Shown: positions 1 through 9,647 of the stretch, piece by piece
How positions within the stretch are numbered: position 1 is the stretch's first letter
Layout: each line of letters begins with the position of its first letter
From: Neoroseomonas terrae
GTDB taxonomy: Bacteria > Pseudomonadota > Alphaproteobacteria > Acetobacterales > Acetobacteraceae
Assembly (NCBI RefSeq): GCF_018129025.1
Contig: NZ_JAAEDI010000024.1
Location: forward strand, 34,492-98,491
Direction: 5' to 3'
DNA length: 64,000 nucleotides
Notes under the pieces: generated by a model
What the model saw: the letters and a program-made list of their open reading frames with translations, nothing else
The model's database searches: none
Told to the model about the DNA's origin: nothing
Made by a program: the position numbers and the translations under genes

Positions 1-723
1 GTTTGGTGGATTGCCGGGCGCTATCTGTCGAGAATGCCAGCAGAGATGGGATTGGCAGCGGATGGCGAGCCAACGAATCCTGCTGCGGCGCCCGCCGCGA
101 AGCGAAGCGCGCTGCTGATCGAGGGCTCCCCCTGGCGGGACGCGCGGTTTCGCAGCCTTGTCACGTTTGTGTCGCTGTCGCTCGCCGCCCAGATTGGGCT
201 GGTCGCGCATCTCTACTCTCTGCTAATTCCCGCCTTTGGCGTGCAGATCGCGAGCTTCGGGCTCGGGCTCGCGACGATCTGTGCGGTCATCGGTCGGACG
301 GCGTTGGGCTGGCTGCTGCCGGTAGGCGCCAATCGTCGCCGAGCCGCAGCAGCCACCTACGCTCTACAAGGGGTCGGCTCGCTCTGCTTCGTGTTTGCAG
401 GCGGAGCGGATGTCATGCTCTTGATCCTGGGGATCGTGCTGTTCGGGCTGGGCATTGGTAATGCGGCCTCATTGCCGCCACTGATCGTGCAGCAGGACTT
501 TGCTCCGACTGACACGGCACGCGTCGTCGCCCTGGTAATGGCGTTCGCCAGCGTGGCCAACGCCCTTGCTCCTGCGGCGTTCGGTCTCTTGCGAGACGCC
601 AGTATCGGAAGTGGTGTGGACGGGCGTGCTCCTGCATTGTTTCTGACTGCTGCAGGAATCCAGTTTGCTGCGGCGGCAATCGCATTTGCTTCGCCATGCC
701 GGGATCGTCTGCTCAGGCGCTAA
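1..723 (+). CDS. MFS transporter, C-terminal part (runs off window start)
   Basis: The reading frame is open from base 1, so the N-terminal half lies outside the window. About 240 residues are visible, with roughly six hydrophobic segments and an MFS-like central loop, where GRTALGWLLPVGANRRR resembles the RxGxxR-type signature between helices. The protein ends in a short basic tail (DRLLRR). It would be an inner-membrane secondary transporter; the substrate cannot be read from the sequence. The stop is only 3 bp from the end of the opposing phage-tail remnant, so phage debris directly abuts the gene. Family-level call only. Confidence 0.8.
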   Translation, partial: VWWIAGRYLSRMPAEMGLAADGEPTNPAAAPAAKRSALLIEGSPWRDARFRSLVTFVSLSLAAQIGLVAHLYSLLIPAFGVQIASFGLGLATICAVIGRTALGWLLPVGANRRRAAAATYALQGVGSLCFVFAGGADVMLLILGIVLFGLGIGNAASLPPLIVQQDFAPTDTARVVALVMAFASVANALAPAAFGLLRDASIGSGVDGRAPALFLTAAGIQFAAAAIAFASPCRDRLLRR

Positions 724-726
724 GCA

Positions 727-1690
727 TTACCGGTGCTTCGTCACCTGCACCGCGAGGGTTGCCGAGCCGAGGTCGAAGGTGGCAGGCGAGATGTTCCTGG
801 CCATGACGCGCACGGTGTTGTTGGACCAGGCCGTCGCGTCGAGCTCGATGAAGCGCGTCGAGGAAGCCAGCGCCGCATTGGCAAGGTCCCCCTGCCGCGC
901 GCCAGCGACGGTGACGTCGAGCAGGCTGGTTGCCCCCGCGCCAGCGATGGCAGGTCCCAAGCCGCCTCCGCCGTGAACTCCCGCTGGCCCACCGGCAGGG
1001 CCGGCGTGCCGCAGAGCAGCGCCGGCGCCGCCTCCGGCAGACCGTAGATCCCGGTCGCGCAGGCGAAGTGGCCGCCATTTAGCGGATTGAGGTGTTCCAG
1101 GCCGTCGCCGTGGCGCAGTGCACGTCGAGCCCATAGCGGTTGTTCAGGATGCGGCCGAGGATCAGCGTGGTGTCCTCAAAGCCGCGGCCGTCGCCGAGGG
1201 TGCGCAGCCCGATGCAGAAACCCGAGACCAGGCGGAGGTCGAGCAGCGAGGAATCGAGGTTCCGCGCGACGATGCCGATATCGGCCTCGCTGGCCCAGTC
1301 GGACTGGATCTGCCGGATGACCTGGAGGTTGAGGTAGGGCTTCTCGCCATTACGGACGGTGCCGCCATCGCCCAGCGTCAGCACGGTGGCGGGCGCATTG
1401 GCGGCGCCGGTGTATTGGATCACCCCCTGCATGATCAGCCCGCGGGCGCCGCCGCCGAGGGTGACGCCGGCATCGACGTTCCAGGTACCGGTCGGGATCA
1501 CGGCCAGCTTGCCATCTGCCGCGGCACGATCGAAGCAGGCCTGGATGGCGACGCGATCGTTCGCCGCGCCATCGCCGAGGCCGCCGAAGTCGCGTGGCAT
1601 CACCGCCTCGCGGTCGCGCAGGTATTTTGCGAGATCGGTCTTGGAGATGTTCTGGCCGAGGACCATCAGGTCATCGATGCGGGCGGCCAT
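727..1690 (-). pseudogene. Phage tail-spike / pectate-lyase-like protein, frameshifted remnant
   Basis: The N-terminal 200 residues (1690 to about 1082) read as a tail-spike start, with the motif RDFGGLGDGAANDRVAIQAC typical of the pectate-lyase-superfamily fold that opens phage spike proteins. The frame then stops at 1079. Homologous-looking sequence continues in a second frame (NGGHFACATGIYGLP) and then a third, ending in a tail-protein C-terminal motif (SNNTVRVMARNISPATFDL). At least two frame changes are needed, near 1080 and near 950. A complete spike would be considerably longer, so internal deletion is also likely. It lies downstream of the tail-tip gene on the same strand, as in siphophage tail modules. 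Non-functional remnant. Confidence 0.6.
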
Positions 1691-1698
1691 GTCGCCTC

Positions 1699-3600
1699 CT
1701 ACAGAGCTGTGGCGGAGACCGGGCCGGCCAGCGCCGAGACATTGCCCTCGGCCGAGACGCTGCGCAGCCAGTACCAGCGGGTCTGGCCGGTGGTCAGGCC
1801 GGTGCGGTCCCAGAAGAGGCTCGTCGGCTCGGTCGCGAGCTTTACGGCGGCGGCCAGGCTGTTGCTGCTGGCCTCGAAGACCTGCAGCCGGACGGCGTCG
1901 GCCGGAAAGCCGCCGGACAGCCGCACCCCGCTCGCAATGCCGGTCGCCGTGGGCGCCGAGACGGCGGCCGGCGCCAGCGCCTCCCGCCAGCCCGACACGG
2001 CGCCACTGCGCGCCACCGCGCGCGCCCGGAAGGCGGTGGGCTCGGCGGTTGGAATGCCTGCCGCGGTGGCGCCGAGCCCCGCCCCGTAACCCTGCCAGGT
2101 TGCGACAGAGGCCGGCATGAACTGCACCTCGTAGCCGGTGAGGTGGGCACTGGCGACCGGCGCCCAGGCGATGGAGAGCGCCGCGAAGGCACTGCCCTGC
2201 GGCGTCTCGACGCTGATCCAGGCCGGCGTGGCGATGCGCCCTGGGTTCGGCAGGACCACCGAGGGGCTGTCGCCAGTGGCGCGCTCATCGATCGCCGGAT
2301 CCCAGTTCCAGACCGCGGCATCCTCCTCGGCCAGCACCAGATCCACCCCACCATCCTGGGCCAAGCTCCAGCCGGTGATCCGCGCTGGGACCGGCACCAG
2401 CCGGTCGAGCGCCACGGCCGCCCCCTCCCAGGGTCGCAGCCGCAGCGCCGAGAGGTTTGCGGGAAAGGCCACCGTGCGCTGCCGGCGGTTGCGCTCCAGC
2501 GCGACCTTCATCAGCCGCTGCACGGTCGAAACGGAGGTGGTCAGCGGGAATTCGAGGTCGGTGTAGATCGCCTCGCCGCCATCCTCGGCGACGTAGTTGC
2601 TGGCGAGCAGCGGTGGCGCGTCTGTCGGCTGCCAATTGGCGGCGGGCTCGACATAGACGGCGCGCACCCCGTTGAAGAGGTCCCGCCGCGCTCGGCTGCC
2701 CTGGATGGTGACGTCGCCGCGGAGGTCATCGGAGGTGAGCGTGGCCACAGGCAAGGCCGGCCCACCCGCATGGATGAAGAACCGCCCGCCCGAGACCACC
2801 AGCGCCCCGGCCATGGCGGCGACCAGCTTTTCGGTGATGGCGATCTTGCCCTCGGCGAGGGAGAGCGTGCCGTTGCAGGTGTAGCGGCGCTCCGAGGTGC
2901 CGGCGGCCGTGCCCATGATCTCATCGCAGATATTGGCGGCGGCGATCAGGCAGGGGATGTCGATGTCGTCCCAGCTGGCCCGCCAGCCGAAGGAGGCGGT
3001 GATGTACCAGGCGAGGCAGAGCGCCGGATTGTCGGACCAGCCGACGACGCCGGTGCGTGGATCAAGGATGGTGTCAGCGCCTTCCTCGATCGCCGCCATG
3101 TTGGGCGGGTCGGAGGGAAACGCCTCGGCGGTGATCTTGAGGCGCACGGCGATATAGGCACGGCCCTGGCCACGATGCGCCACTGTCCATTTGCCGTCGG
3201 TCTCAGCGACCAGATTGGCATCGGCGGCCTGGTCGGGGTCGCCCAGATGCCGATCGACCCGGACGAGCCCGGCGAAGCTGGCATCCGTCTCGGCGTTGTC
3301 GCCAAGCCAGATCTCGCCAATGCCGCGCACGCGATGCGCCGCGACCACGACGACCGCATAGAAATAGCCATCCTCCCGCCCGGCATCATCGGTCGCCGAA
3401 TGCAGGAAGACGATGGGCCCGCCGACCTTGACCCGGCCGAGGACGATCTGGTGCTCGGTGATCGCCTGGCGGAAGGACTGGGTGCGCGTCGTGGCGGTGG
3501 TGGTGAGGGTGACCGCCGTGGTTGCCGGTCGGATCTCGACGCGCACGCCGCGCGGCAGGTCGAGCCAGTATGGCTCGGCCCGGAGGTCGAGGGTGAGCAT
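1699..3600 (-). CDS. Phage tail-tip (host specificity J-like) protein, N-terminally rearranged
   Basis: A 633-aa protein that resembles phage tail tip attachment protein J in its body: a central segment (GWRASWDDIDIPCLIAAANICDE) as in phage tail-3 domains, then fibronectin-like repeats near the C-terminus (TGYEVQF..., RWYWLRSVSAEGNVSA). The first 30 residues (MLTLDLRAEPYWLDLPRGV) look instead like the start of a different small tail protein, joined in frame to J-like sequence beginning around SFRQAITEHQIVLGRV. J proteins are usually over 1000 residues. I read this as an in-frame deletion fusion. An upstream in-frame start at 3693 exists, but the ATG at 3600 fits the small-protein start. Probably a cryptic prophage remnant. 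Confidence 0.65.
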   Translation of the reverse strand: MLTLDLRAEPYWLDLPRGVRVEIRPATTAVTLTTTATTRTQSFRQAITEHQIVLGRVKVGGPIVFLHSATDDAGREDGYFYAVVVVAAHRVRGIGEIWLGDNAETDASFAGLVRVDRHLGDPDQAADANLVAETDGKWTVAHRGQGRAYIAVRLKITAEAFPSDPPNMAAIEEGADTILDPRTGVVGWSDNPALCLAWYITASFGWRASWDDIDIPCLIAAANICDEIMGTAAGTSERRYTCNGTLSLAEGKIAITEKLVAAMAGALVVSGGRFFIHAGGPALPVATLTSDDLRGDVTIQGSRARRDLFNGVRAVYVEPAANWQPTDAPPLLASNYVAEDGGEAIYTDLEFPLTTSVSTVQRLMKVALERNRRQRTVAFPANLSALRLRPWEGAAVALDRLVPVPARITGWSLAQDGGVDLVLAEEDAAVWNWDPAIDERATGDSPSVVLPNPGRIATPAWISVETPQGSAFAALSIAWAPVASAHLTGYEVQFMPASVATWQGYGAGLGATAAGIPTAEPTAFRARAVARSGAVSGWREALAPAAVSAPTATGIASGVRLSGGFPADAVRLQVFEASSNSLAAAVKLATEPTSLFWDRTGLTTGQTRWYWLRSVSAEGNVSALAGPVSATAL

Positions 3601-3873
3601 GGGGTCTCCATATGCGCGACCTTCGGAGGGAAGCCGCGTAAAAGCGGAACGACAAAGGCGAGCATGCCGGCGCTCGGGCTCACTGCAAGGCAATGCCGCC
3701 GTGCTACTAGCTGTCCTGGGTCAGGACTTGGCCGGAAGCGGCCCTTCCGATGCTGACACGGCGAACACGAACAGGGGGTATCAGGCATTACCCCTTCTGC
3801 ACGCGCTCCATTGACAGGCAGTCAGTGCGAGGCGTTCGCTGTCGACGACATTGCTGGGAATGCCCCAAGACCG

Positions 3874-4812
3874 ATGAACTTTCGCCAATTCCAGTACTTT
3901 GTTGGCGTCGTGGATGCCGGCAGCTTCTCGCGCGCCGCCCTCACACTTCGGATCGCCCAGCCGGCCCTTAGCCTCCAAATTGCAAACCTCGAGACGGAGC
4001 TCGGATCGGTGCTGCTCGTCCGGAGCCAGCGCGGCGTTCAGACCACGCTCGCGGGCGATCTTTTCTATCGCAGCGCGCGCGCCGTCCTCAACGAGATCGA
4101 TCAGGTCCGGCAGGTGCTGAACGCCGGGCAAGGCCTGGCCGGCGAGGTCTCGCTGGGGCTGACAACGAGCTTCTCAGCCTTCCTGGCGGGCCCAATCGTC
4201 GCAGCGACGCTCCTGCGCCATCCAAAGATCCGAATGAAGATCTTCGACAGCCCCGGCCACCTCCACCAGCAGAACCTCCTGCGCGGCAACATCGACATCG
4301 CCCTGCTGCCAGAAGACACGGAATCGGCAGGGGTCCAGCGCCGCCCCCTCTACCGGCAGCTGCTGTTCCTGGTGGAGCGCGGCAGCCCGGCCAACAGGAC
4401 CGTGCCTCTGCATGAGCTGGTCGGCCGGGACCTCGTCCTGCCCACGGCTCCGAACCCCACGCGGACCGTCGTCGAGCGCGCCTTCCTCGCCATGGGCGCG
4501 CAACCGAAGGTGGTCGCCGAGGCGAACTCGCTGGCCTCGCTGCTCTCCCTTGTGGAAGCCGGGATCGGCAGCGCGATCATCGCCTGGAGCGGGCAGCGGA
4601 GTGAGACGATCCGATGGTCCCGTATCACCGATCCGGAGATCCACCACGACGTCTCGCTGTGCAGCGCAGGCCTCCTGCCGCGCAGCGAATGCGCGGACGC
4701 GGTCCAGTCGATCGTGGCGGAGGTTGTGTTGGACCTCGTCCGGTCGCCGACCTGGGAGGGCGCGGTCTTCAGCCTGGCCGAGTCATCGCCGAACGATGGG
4801 GGCCCATCGTAA
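3874..4812 (+). CDS. LysR-family transcriptional regulator
   Basis: 312 residues when started at the ATG at 3874. This places the winged helix at residues 1-60 (MNFRQFQYFVGVVDAGSFSR, then LRIAQPALSLQIANLE), as in all LysR proteins; the longer upstream start adds 21 non-homologous residues. The rest is a periplasmic-binding-like effector domain (LRGNIDIALLPED, LVEAGIGSAIIAW). LysR proteins usually activate a neighbouring operon in response to a small molecule. Here the gene is upstream of and colinear with the keto acid decarboxylase rather than divergent from it. The likely target is that operon, with the 66-bp gap at 4813-4878 as candidate site. The effector is unknown. Confidence 0.9.
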   Translation: MNFRQFQYFVGVVDAGSFSRAALTLRIAQPALSLQIANLETELGSVLLVRSQRGVQTTLAGDLFYRSARAVLNEIDQVRQVLNAGQGLAGEVSLGLTTSFSAFLAGPIVAATLLRHPKIRMKIFDSPGHLHQQNLLRGNIDIALLPEDTESAGVQRRPLYRQLLFLVERGSPANRTVPLHELVGRDLVLPTAPNPTRTVVERAFLAMGAQPKVVAEANSLASLLSLVEAGIGSAIIAWSGQRSETIRWSRITDPEIHHDVSLCSAGLLPRSECADAVQSIVAEVVLDLVRSPTWEGAVFSLAESSPNDGGPS

Positions 4813-4878
4813 AACAGTATTATCCCGGCCCCAGGCTGGAGGCTAAGCGCGCCGCACATATCCACGCGGGAACCCAGC

Positions 4879-6522
4879 ATGACCCTCACAGTGATCCAGT
4901 ATGTCCTGGATCGGCTCAAGGCGATCGGCATCGCCGACGTCTTCGGCGTGCCTGGCGACTACGCCTTCCCCGTCAACGACGCCATCTGCGAGGATCCGGC
5001 CCTGCGCTGGATCGGGTGCACCAACGAGCTCAACGCGGCCTATGCCGCGGACGGCTACGCCCGCGTCCGAGGCATGGCCGCGCTCTGCACGACCTACGGC
5101 GTCGGCGAGCTCAGCGCGATCAACGGCGTGGCCGGTGCCTATGCCGAGCACCTGCCGGTCTTCCATCTCGTCGGCATGCCCGCGATGTCCGTGCAGAAGT
5201 CGCGCGCAGTGATGCATCACACGCTCGGCAACGGCGAATACGACCTGTTCCGCCGCATGACCGAGTCAGTGGTCTGCGCGCATGCGATCCTGACGCCGCA
5301 GAACGTCGCCTACGAGACCGAGCGCCTGATCGCCGAGGCGCTGTTCCACCGGCGACCGGTCTACATGGGCTTTCCCGCGGATTACGCGGTCCAGCCGGTG
5401 CTGGGCTCCGCCGCACCGATCCGGCCGCCTTCGAGCGAGGCCGCCGCGCTGGAGGCCGCCGTCGCGGCGGTCCGCGCGGCGCTGGGCCAGGTCCGCACGG
5501 CCTGCGCGCTGCCGGGCATCCTCGTCGCGCGCTGCGGACTGCAGCCGCAGATGCAGGAAGTCATCGACCGCTCCGGCCTGCCCTTCGCGACCATGTTCAT
5601 GGACAAGTCGTTGCTGGACGAACGGCAGCCAGCCTATGCCGGCATGTACGACGGCGCGATCATGACCGAGGAGGTCCGTGCCTTCGTCGAGGGCTGCGAC
5701 CAGGTGCTGGCCATCGGCACCCTCGCTTCCGACTTCAACACCGGCGCCTTCACCGCGCGCCTCGATCCGGCGAAGACCATCGCAATCGGGCATCACCATG
5801 TCCGTGTGGGCAGAAAGGTCTATGCGAACGTCGAGCTCGGCGACGTGCTGGCCGCGCTGGCGGAACGGCTCGACCGACGTGACTGGCCGCGCATCGCCCC
5901 CCATTCGCTCGGGGATAAATCCGGCCAGGGCGACGATCCCATCACCGTGGAGGCGCTCTACCCGCGCTGGGCGGAATTCCTGCAGCCCGGCGACATTCTC
6001 ATCGCCGAGACCGGCACCGCCTCGATGGGGCTGGGCTTCGCGCTGATGCCCCAGGGCGCCAGCTTCCACAACCAGACGCTCTGGGGCTCGATCGGATGGG
6101 CGACGCCCGCCGCCGTCGGAGCCGCGGCGGCCGCCCCGGATCGCCGCGTGGTGCTGGTGACCGGCGAGGGCTCGCACCAGCTCACGGCGCAGGAGCTCGG
6201 GCAGTTCGCCCGGCTCGGGCTGAAGCCCGTCGTCTTCGTGCTGAACAACAACGGCTACCTGATCGAGCGGCTGCTCTGCCGCGACCCGGCGATCGCCTAC
6301 AACGACCTCCCGCCCTGGCGCTACACGGAGCTGCCTCATGCCCTGGGCTGCGACGGTTGGCTCACGGCGCGCGTCACCACCTGCGCCGAGTTCGACGCGG
6401 CGCTCGAGGCTGCTGGGCGGATGGACGCCGGCGCCTATATCGAGGTCGTCACCGACAGCTACGCCGCCTCTCCTCTCGCGGTGAAGTTGCACGAGAGCAT
6501 GGCGTCGCTCTACGGCGCCTGA
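4879..6522 (+). CDS. Thiamine diphosphate-dependent 2-keto acid decarboxylase (indolepyruvate/pyruvate decarboxylase family)
   Basis: 547 residues, normal length for the family. The N-terminal PYR domain has the catalytic Glu50 (TNELNAAYAADGYAR) and the His-His pair at about 113-114 (VMHHTLGNGEYD) that marks pyruvate/indolepyruvate decarboxylases and separates them from acetolactate synthases. The C-terminal PP domain carries the thiamine diphosphate/metal motif around residues 428-465 (TGEGSHQLTAQE ... LNNNGYLIERLL), with Glu in place of the more usual Asp of GDG. The enzyme would decarboxylate a 2-keto acid such as indolepyruvate, phenylpyruvate or pyruvate to an aldehyde in the cytoplasm; the exact substrate cannot be told. 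It heads a likely operon with the VOC protein 15 bp downstream and the broken methyltransferase. Confidence 0.88.
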   Translation: MTLTVIQYVLDRLKAIGIADVFGVPGDYAFPVNDAICEDPALRWIGCTNELNAAYAADGYARVRGMAALCTTYGVGELSAINGVAGAYAEHLPVFHLVGMPAMSVQKSRAVMHHTLGNGEYDLFRRMTESVVCAHAILTPQNVAYETERLIAEALFHRRPVYMGFPADYAVQPVLGSAAPIRPPSSEAAALEAAVAAVRAALGQVRTACALPGILVARCGLQPQMQEVIDRSGLPFATMFMDKSLLDERQPAYAGMYDGAIMTEEVRAFVEGCDQVLAIGTLASDFNTGAFTARLDPAKTIAIGHHHVRVGRKVYANVELGDVLAALAERLDRRDWPRIAPHSLGDKSGQGDDPITVEALYPRWAEFLQPGDILIAETGTASMGLGFALMPQGASFHNQTLWGSIGWATPAAVGAAAAAPDRRVVLVTGEGSHQLTAQELGQFARLGLKPVVFVLNNNGYLIERLLCRDPAIAYNDLPPWRYTELPHALGCDGWLTARVTTCAEFDAALEAAGRMDAGAYIEVVTDSYAASPLAVKLHESMASLYGA

Positions 6523-6537
6523 ACACAGGATTTCCCC

Positions 6538-6930
6538 ATGTCATCGGATCATGAAGCCGTCTGCCGCGCGCGGACGGTGAACCACGTCGCCATCTCCGTC
6601 TCGGACCTGCGGCGCTCCAAGGAATGGTACTGCCGGACCTTCGGCCTGACGGTCATCCAGGAAAGCGACGAAAGCGTCCTGTTGGGCTTCGGTGAGAGCA
6701 TGCTCGTGCTGCGCCCAGGGCCGAATCCCGGCACCATCTCGCACTTCATGCTGGGCATCGACGGCTACGTCGCGCCGGAGCTGGCGGCGCGCCTGAAGGC
6801 CGAACATCTAGATCCACAAGAGGATTCCGACAGCTTCCACGTGCGCGACCCGGACGGGCTCGATGTGCAGGTTGGCGACCGGATGCTGGGCCTCTCGGGC
6901 TTCGTCGAAAACGGCTTCCAGATGAAGTGA
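6538..6930 (+). CDS. VOC (glyoxalase/bleomycin resistance fold) family protein
   Basis: 130 residues with the vicinal-oxygen-chelate pattern: an opening NHVAISVSDLRRSKEWYCRTFGL, where His is a metal ligand, and a closing FHVRDPDGLDVQVGD, which supplies the second-half ligands. An AGGA ribosome site lies about 8 bp before the ATG. VOC proteins include glyoxalases, dioxygenases and isomerases, so the reaction is open. Its position 15 bp after the keto acid decarboxylase suggests it acts on a related aldehyde or keto acid, but this is inference. No damage is seen in the frame. Confidence 0.85.
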   Translation: MSSDHEAVCRARTVNHVAISVSDLRRSKEWYCRTFGLTVIQESDESVLLGFGESMLVLRPGPNPGTISHFMLGIDGYVAPELAARLKAEHLDPQEDSDSFHVRDPDGLDVQVGDRMLGLSGFVENGFQMK

Positions 6931-6938
6931 GGCGATCC

Positions 6939-7796
6939 ATGCAGGAAGGACAGCCCAGCGGTACGGCTCTGCGCGTGGCCGTCCAGCGCGCGGCTGGCTC
7001 ACCAGCTTTTCGACGCACCGCTCGTTTTCAGGGATCCGCTCGCCGTTCCGATCCTCGGCGCTGCGGACGAGGCGAAGCTGCGCGCGGCTGAGGCAGGCAA
7101 TCGCCTTCCCTTCGCGCTTAGTTTTCGCGCTGCCGCCGTGGCCCGAAGCCGATTTTGCGACGACTTGATCCAGGCGGCCGTCGCGCGCGGTATCCGGCAG
7201 GTCGTCGTGCTGGGTGCGGGCCTCGACACCCTGGCTTATCGCGGGGCCGTTCCGGCCGAAGTCACGGTTAACGAGATGGATCATCCCGCGACACAGACGT
7301 GGAAGCGGCAGGCCCTGGTCGCGGCTGGCATTCCCGTGCCTCCCGCCGTCCGCTTCCTGCCGATCGATCTCGGCCAGTCCACATTGGAAGAGGGACTGCG
7401 GTCCGGCCAGTTCGACTTTGCCCGGCCAGCCTTTTTCTCGTGGCTCGGCGTGACCTACTCCTGCCAGCCGAAGCCGTATGCAACACGCTTCAGTTCGTGG
7501 GATCGCTGGGACGCGGCACGGGGATTGCGTTCGACTATTTCGTGCCGACCGATCGCTACAGCGAGCCGGAGATGCCCGGATTTTCGACACTGCGGTCCGA
7601 GGTGGCGGCCATCGGGGAGCCCTGGAAGAGCGAATTCTACCCGGCCGACATGGCTGAAAAACTGAAAGCTGCGGGCTTCGACAAGGTCCAGGACCTCAGC
7701 AGCACCGACATGGGAGAACGATATTTCTCCGGCCGAGACGATGGCCTGACCACCACCGGCCCAATCCGCTTCGTCTATGCGGCCCATCTCGAGTAG
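6939..7796 (+). pseudogene. SAM-dependent methyltransferase (leucine carboxyl methyltransferase family), frameshifted
   Basis: The start at 6939 gives MQEGQPSGTALRVAVQRA, typical of the family, but the frame is lost at a tandem GGCT duplication near 6992-6999. The next frame continues with family-like sequence (HQLFDAPLVFRDPLAVPIL), the SAM motif VVVLGAGLDTLAYR and FFSWLGVTY. A second shift near 7460 moves the C-terminal part (AEAVCNTLQFVGSL ... DMGERYFSGRDDG) into a third frame that ends at 7796. Overall length and motif order match a full methyltransferase, so this is a recently broken gene unless the two indels are sequencing errors. It is the third gene of the decarboxylase-VOC run. Confidence 0.8.
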
Positions 7797-8050
7797 GAGA
7801 TATCCAGTGAACTCTCGAAGGACGGCGTGCACGGTCTGCTACGGGCAAGTCAGACTCAAAGCGAAGAGGATGGTATGGATCAATCCGTGGATCGCTCGAA
7901 ACGTGCAAAAGATTGATAAAATGCGAATGTCCGCTTCTAACATTAATGGCAGCGCCGCGCCACGTCCGAGACGGGCGCAGAGCAGATGTCGATACAACCC
8001 TCTCTGCAGCCGCTCGCTACAAAGGCGAGTTTTTCTGCTGGTTGTTGGAC

Positions 8051-8697
8051 TCACGCGTACTCCGCCGCCGCCTGCTGATTCTTCAGCACGGCGGTGATCA
8101 TGCGGGTCGCTGTGGCGTTGAACGCAGCCCTGAACTCGAAGCTCGCCTCGACGCCGGCCGGCCCCTCGATCGGCGTCTTGGCCAGCGCGAGATAGACCTC
8201 GTGCAGCGTGAAGGTGAGGCTGCGGTTGGCGTCGATGGTAAAGGCAAAGGCGAACTCCGCCGCCGTGCCGTTCTGCGCCTGGGTCAGCAGCGTGGTGTCC
8301 GCGAAGCGCGCGGTGATCTGGCCGGTGGCGCGCGCAATGCCGGGATCAGCGCCTTAGATCTTCCGGTCGGCGCGAATGGTGCGCACCGCCTCCACGCTGT
8401 TGCTGTAGTTCAACCGCGCGCCGGTGACCTGGGCCAGGGCGGAGCCGGCACGGGTGATCGAGCCCTGCGCCTTGTTGAAGGCCGTATAGGCGGCAGCGAC
8501 CGGCGTGCCGCTCGATGACGAACCGGACCGCGACGAGCGCTGCGCGATCAGCTTGATCGTCGCTGTTGCCGGCCCGGTCGGCGCGAACTCGGTCTCCAGC
8601 GCATCCGCGCGGATGCCCGTGCAGACGTCGTAGCTCGGCACATCCGGGTAGCCGATCTCGATCGCCTGCGAGGGTAGCGTCTCCGCAGGCGGCTTTC
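8051..8697 (-). pseudogene. Phage tail tube-like protein, N-terminally truncated, with internal stop
   Basis: From about 8690 the frame reads LPSQAIEIGYPDVPSYDV and continues to VEAVRTIRADRKI, where a TAA stop sits at 8354-8356. In exactly the same frame the protein resumes as GADPGIARATGQITARF and finishes with MITAVLKNQQAAEYA at 8051. Both halves look like one phage tail tube/major tail protein, so a single nonsense change interrupts it. The N-terminus is missing and is replaced by adenosine deaminase sequence. It is a second patch of tail genes, 4 kb from the tail-tip remnant. Non-functional. Confidence 0.6.
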
Positions 8698-9594
8698 CAG
8701 CATTTGGACAAGCACGTCCTTAGTACGATCGACGCAGAAGGCTGCCGCGATGGCGTTCGACGATACCGTCTCGATCCCTAGACCGGGGTCTGCCTCGACG
8801 GCGAGGGCGTGTTCCCTGGCGAGATCGGTGCCGAAGAAACCCGGATCGTCGGTGCCGAGCACAATGGTGCAGCCGGCATCCGCCAGTCTCCCAACCGGAT
8901 GGTCCGCCACCGAGCGGTATAGGCCGAGGGCTAAGTTGCTGCCGAGGCAGACCTCGAGTGGCATCCGGGCTTCAGCCAGTTGCCGCAAGACGTGCGGCGA
9001 CTCCACCGCTCTGATGCCATGACCAACGCGGTCGAGGCCAAGCAGCTCGATGGCCTCGATTATCGTGTCGGCTGGTCGATGTTCGCCGGCGTGCGCCGTG
9101 GCGCGCAGCCCCTCGCTCCGCGCGATTTGGAACGCCTCGGCGAACTCGCTCACTTCATGCTGATGCTCGTCGCCGGTAAGCCCGAAGCCAACCAGCATGC
9201 CGGACTGAATTGAGGTAGCCATACGTGCTGCCTTGACGGCCGCGGCCGGCCCAAGATGCCGAACGGCGGTAGTGATGAGACGCGAACGCACGCCCCACTC
9301 CTAGGCAGCCCGGTCAGCCGCGGCGCCGAGAGCCTTCAACTGATCAAGAAACGGGACGCCCGTGCGAGCGAGGTCCGGTGGCGACAGCATAAATTCCACA
9401 TAGCCGCCGCCCAACTCCGCGCACCGTTTAAGGTAGGAGGTCGTGATTAACTCCAGGTCAGCGGCGGACTTCACTACAGAGGTGACGAGATCGTAGGCCT
9501 TCAGAAAGGTCTTAAAGTCGTGCCAGCCATATCGCGCGTCGGCGAGGAGGGCCTCGGGGATCGAGACAGCATTACGCTCCGCAAGGAAGAGCAC
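8698..9594 (-). pseudogene. Adenosine deaminase-like protein, truncated and interrupted by a TAG stop
   Basis: The sequence reads as the metal-dependent adenosine/AMP deaminase family: ITTAVRHLGP, ATAHAGEHRPADTI (HAGE motif), GLDRVGHGIRA (zinc-site GHG), and IVLGTDDPGFFGT (catalytic TDDP). An in-frame TAG at 9301-9303 splits it: upstream is LDQLKALGAAADRAA and downstream in the same frame is EWGVRSRLITTAV. The N-terminus begins at VLFLAERNAVSIPEA and lacks the HxH metal motif that normally precedes it. The C-terminus runs into phage tail sequence near 8697. Three lesions (5' loss, stop, 3' fusion) make this a clear pseudogene. Confidence 0.8.
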
Positions 9595-9647
9595 GGTTCA
9601 ACCTGCCATGGTCGCGTGGCACATCATGGGTACGCAGCCGCCGCCAA

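Noticed and set aside
1594..3756. 720-codon plus-strand frame opposite the tail-tip gene
   Set aside because: Shadow of the minus-strand tail gene; no motif and no ribosome site.
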